Shown here in pieces: positions 61,694-64,000 of a stretch of DNA of 64,000 nucleotides (position 1 is its first letter; each line of letters begins with the position of its first letter). The position numbers and the translations under genes were made by a program. Source of the DNA: an uncultured Clostridia bacterium. GTDB lineage: Bacteria; Bacillota; Clostridia; Christensenellales; Borkfalkiaceae. The notes beneath the pieces are model-generated. The model was not told the origin of the DNA and did no database searches. It saw only the letters and a program-made list of their open reading frames with translations. The stretch lies in NCBI GenBank assembly GCA_944367535.1, contig CALVWQ010000003.1, positions 1 to 64,000 on the forward strand. Reading direction: 5' to 3'.

Positions 61694-62626
61694 ATGTCGG
61701 TAGAGAAAGAGACTCCGCAGGGGAAAATAAAAATCGAGTATAGTGCGAAAGGCTGTGAACTTGCACTAAAATCTATCAACAAACTGATAAGCAGACTGGA
61801 ACAGGAAATCAGGGAAGAAAAAGCCAATAAAAAATTATACACGCCTGAAGAGTTTAAAAAATCGGGATTCACAAAAGACGAGAAGGGTAAAATAAAGTTT
61901 CCGAAGTTTTTCGATATGTATAAGTGTTTTCATGAAGAAGTTAAAGGAATGCTTAAAATGTATGAAGACCCGAAAGAAACAAGACTTACCTGCGATTTCG
62001 GAATTTACAAAATCCTCGTTTATATAGAAGAAAAATATAAAAGAGATTCCGATTCGTATTCAGAGGGTCTTTATTATCTCAGTAAATACTTTTTGTTAAG
62101 AAGTTATATGCTTGTTTCGCCAACATACAGTGTGAAAAAATATAATGAATACCGGGGCCTTCTTGAAAAGAGCGGAAAATTCGGAGTAAAACTCACCAAA
62201 TACCTTGACCGTATCGAGGAAACTTATAAAAACATAAAAAATAACGACGAGAAGTGGAAGATATCCAAACTCATAAGAAGAGCGATGAAAGATAAATATG
62301 TAGAGGATTTGGGTAAAAAAGATTACGACCCGAGCGACTATGATTATGACTATGACTATGATTATAGTTCGTCGTACAGTTCTTCATCTTCTGAAAGCAG
62401 TTATTCTTCGTCAGACGGCGATTATTCTTCCTCGGACAGCGAGTCCAAGGGTACGGTGTTCACCGATATAATCGGCAGAGAAATCGCCCATACCGACAGC
62501 GACGGGTACAGGGTGTATGACGATTGCAATCGCCACATAGGTTTTAAGAGCGGTAATAAAATTTACGATGAGAATTTTGACCCCGTCGGCTTTATAAGCG
62601 ATAACGGTCAGTTCCATAAATACTGA
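61694..62626 (+). CDS. Hypothetical protein with Ser/Tyr/Asp low-complexity linker
   Basis: 310 residues from ATG at 61694 (AAGGAGGG at optimal spacing; a GTG two codons earlier is less likely). The N-terminal ~200 residues are charged and helical (KSINKLISRLEQEIREEKAN). A disordered Asp/Tyr then Ser-rich stretch (~215-255) has tandem DYD and SS units. The last ~55 residues look like a short beta-repeat module (IIGREIAHTDSDGYRVYDDC; FKSGNKIYDENFDPVGFISD), resembling WG- or 5-fold-type repeats. Function unknown. Confidence 0.6.
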   Translation: MSVEKETPQGKIKIEYSAKGCELALKSINKLISRLEQEIREEKANKKLYTPEEFKKSGFTKDEKGKIKFPKFFDMYKCFHEEVKGMLKMYEDPKETRLTCDFGIYKILVYIEEKYKRDSDSYSEGLYYLSKYFLLRSYMLVSPTYSVKKYNEYRGLLEKSGKFGVKLTKYLDRIEETYKNIKNNDEKWKISKLIRRAMKDKYVEDLGKKDYDPSDYDYDYDYDYSSSYSSSSSESSYSSSDGDYSSSDSESKGTVFTDIIGREIAHTDSDGYRVYDDCNRHIGFKSGNKIYDENFDPVGFISDNGQFHKY

Positions 62627-62765
62627 TTGGTTTTTGATTTGCACTTAATATTTGCAGAAATTCTGCGAACATTTTTTACATTCGTATTACTGATTATAAA
62701 TATTAAATTCTATTTACCATATTTAAATATTTTATGCGTAAATACAAACTATCTTAAATAGAAAT

Positions 62766-62800
62766 ATTGCCGCTGAACCCTTATCGGGTTCGGCGGCAAT
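62766..62800. terminator. Convergent terminator
   Basis: A 15-bp stem ATTGCCGCTGAACCC / GGGTTCGGCGGCAAT (one G-T pair) with a 5-nt loop, between two convergent genes. Confidence 0.8.
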
Positions 62801-62876
62801 TATGTTTATTTAAAAATTAAAATTTGACTTAATTATCGTCCGTTATTTTTAAATTGTTTTGAAGGGAAAGAAGAAA

Positions 62877-64000
62877 TTATTTACCTTCCCGTTTGTCTTT
62901 TAAGTGAATGCATTCGCCCGTCACCGCAGACTGAAACATCATCCAGTAACCGTCCCCGTTCATGTCGAATACCGATACGGGTATGAAAGAGCAGTAAGGC
63001 GCGAGTTCTGTCGGCGCGTTGCGCGAATAGGGCGAAGGTATTCCGTAACAGATATACTTCTCTTTGTTTTCTTCCTTTATAAGCCCGACGACATAATATT
63101 TATCCGACGAGTATGTAATCCTTGCCCAACGGCTGTCGGGAAAGAGCTTTATAAGCGACTTTTCTTCGGGAAATTTTTCAAAAATATCTTCGAGTTCGCC
63201 CTTTACCGTGAGATAGTAGGGGCTTTCGTCCGAATATTTTTCGCCGCCGCCTGCAAATGTTTCATTTTCAAAGCGGTAAGGGAAGCTTTCGCCCTCGCGC
63301 GTTTCCTTTTCGTTTCCCTTATAAGACAACTCATCTTTAATCCGTACATGTTCATTGTCGTAATCCTTTATCATGTTGAGTTTGTTTTCGATTTTTTCTT
63401 CTATGGCGAAATAGTTTTCGGTGGCGACGGCTTCGTCGTCGTAAAGGACATTTTCCGAATTTTTTCCGTAGGAAAAAGTTTCGGCGCCGCCCTCTGCGCT
63501 GTTTTCCGTCACGTTAAAATCAGTGCTTTCCGTGTCAAATCCTGTCGGGCGTTTGTTTGCCGATGCGCCTTTAATGTCGTTAAAATCAGTATTTTCTGCG
63601 CGTAAGGGTTTTTCCTGTATCAGTTCTCTCGCGCGGTTTTTTCTGTCCGAAAGACACTTTTCCGCGACCGCACGCTTAAAGTCCGAAATTTCTTTTACGG
63701 AATCTTCGCTGCGCTGGAAGGCGACGAGTACGGGTATATCATCAGAGACGTAACATATACCTGCCGCAAAGTCGTGAGATATGTCGGGCAAAAGCTCGGG
63801 CGTTTTATGAGTAGAAGAGGGGCGGGTGCCGAGGTCGTAGCAGAAAATCCTGTCCTGTCCGTCCATAAAATAAAAACGATAACTGCCTCCGCTCATTGCG
63901 CGGAAATTCAGGAATGAAAGGTAAAAATTCCCCACACCGTTTTCCGTCTCCGTCCGCACTATTGCGCTGACCGGTTTTGTCGATACCGAATACCCTTCGG
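62877..64000 (-). CDS. Large hypothetical protein, 5' end outside window
   Basis: The frame is open to the window edge; a GTG at 63959 is only an internal codon, since upstream codons (YSVSTKPVSAIV) continue the fold. At least 374 residues are present. The N-terminal visible part is beta-rich (GVGNFYLSFLNFRAMSGGSY; MDGQDRIFCYDLG). The middle (~110-260) is disordered and acidic. The C-terminal ~100 residues are ordered (FPDSRWARITYSSDKYYVVG; CSFIPVSVFDMNGDGYWMMF). I do not recognise the family. The two ordered ends around a linker resemble cell-envelope or sporulation-coat style proteins only loosely. Confidence 0.55.
   Translation of the reverse strand, partial: EGYSVSTKPVSAIVRTETENGVGNFYLSFLNFRAMSGGSYRFYFMDGQDRIFCYDLGTRPSSTHKTPELLPDISHDFAAGICYVSDDIPVLVAFQRSEDSVKEISDFKRAVAEKCLSDRKNRARELIQEKPLRAENTDFNDIKGASANKRPTGFDTESTDFNVTENSAEGGAETFSYGKNSENVLYDDEAVATENYFAIEEKIENKLNMIKDYDNEHVRIKDELSYKGNEKETREGESFPYRFENETFAGGGEKYSDESPYYLTVKGELEDIFEKFPEEKSLIKLFPDSRWARITYSSDKYYVVGLIKEENKEKYICYGIPSPYSRNAPTELAPYCSFIPVSVFDMNGDGYWMMFQSAVTGECIHLKDKREGK

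Overview
The window is the replication-origin neighbourhood of a low-GC, Gram-positive-type chromosome, most likely an uncultured Clostridia (Bacillota) genome. Supporting signs are dnaA, dnaN, recF, rpmH-rnpA-yidD-yidC-jag, rsmG, mnmG, a parA/parB pair, three perfect parS palindromes, a sporulation-type YyaC (DUF1256) protein, KtrAB potassium uptake, a class A RNase P RNA, strong AGGAGG-type ribosome binding sites and TTGACA-17-TATAAT promoters. I would not name a genus.

Layout. 1-4.4 kb: the end of a hexuronate catabolism locus (uxaA, uxaB) with a divergent AraC regulator, then two broken genes, at least one resembling a glycoside hydrolase. 4.5-17.1 kb: an integrated mobile element of about 12.5 kb in the initiator tRNA-fMet gene, bounded by 49-bp perfect direct repeats. 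It carries a tyrosine integrase, an Xre-type repressor with palindromic operators and a consensus divergent promoter. One long minus-strand operon holds small zinc-ribbon proteins, lipoproteins, two large exported surface proteins, a Zot-domain ATPase and a RepL-like replication protein. I read it as an inovirus-like (filamentous phage-like) or otherwise Zot-dependent element, and it is the most novel object here. 17.1-25.3 kb: tRNA-fMet, tilS, hpt, a SLOG protein, rsmG, then dnaN-rpmH-rnpA-yidD-yidC-jag. 25.9-31.5 kb: a kinase-acetyltransferase fusion, ktrBA, thioredoxin, an acetyltransferase, a flavoprotein and a small membrane protein. 31.9-36.8 kb: recF divergent from dnaA-mnmG, then rnpB. 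37-39.5 kb: a small accessory module (Xre regulator and BspA-like lipoprotein) and two tiny ORFs. 39.6-50.3 kb: an amino-acid kinase, a PepV-like dipeptidase, radC, gltX, a membrane protein, an AraC/GyrI regulator, a methyltransferase, a frameshifted NERD protein, yyaC and a CvpA-like protein. 50.3-54.0 kb: a 3.7-kb very AT-rich region without credible genes, holding the three parS sites and several decayed repeats. 54.0-64 kb: ftsH, parA-parB, an NfeD/stomatin pair, a DUF2156-GNAT fusion and two unknown genes.

How it works together. The chromosomal backbone encodes replication initiation (DnaA, DnaN, RecF), origin segregation (ParA, ParB, parS), membrane insertion (YidC, Jag) and tRNA maturation (RnpA and rnpB, TilS, MnmG, GltX). 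The usual dnaA-dnaN-recF gene order is broken up. The mobile element appears self-contained: integration and excision (Int, att sites, arm-type repeats), a lysogeny switch, replication (RepL-like), and an export or assembly ATPase (Zot) next to large envelope-anchored proteins. A hairpin-dense 740-bp non-coding segment next to attL is the natural candidate for its replication or packaging signals.
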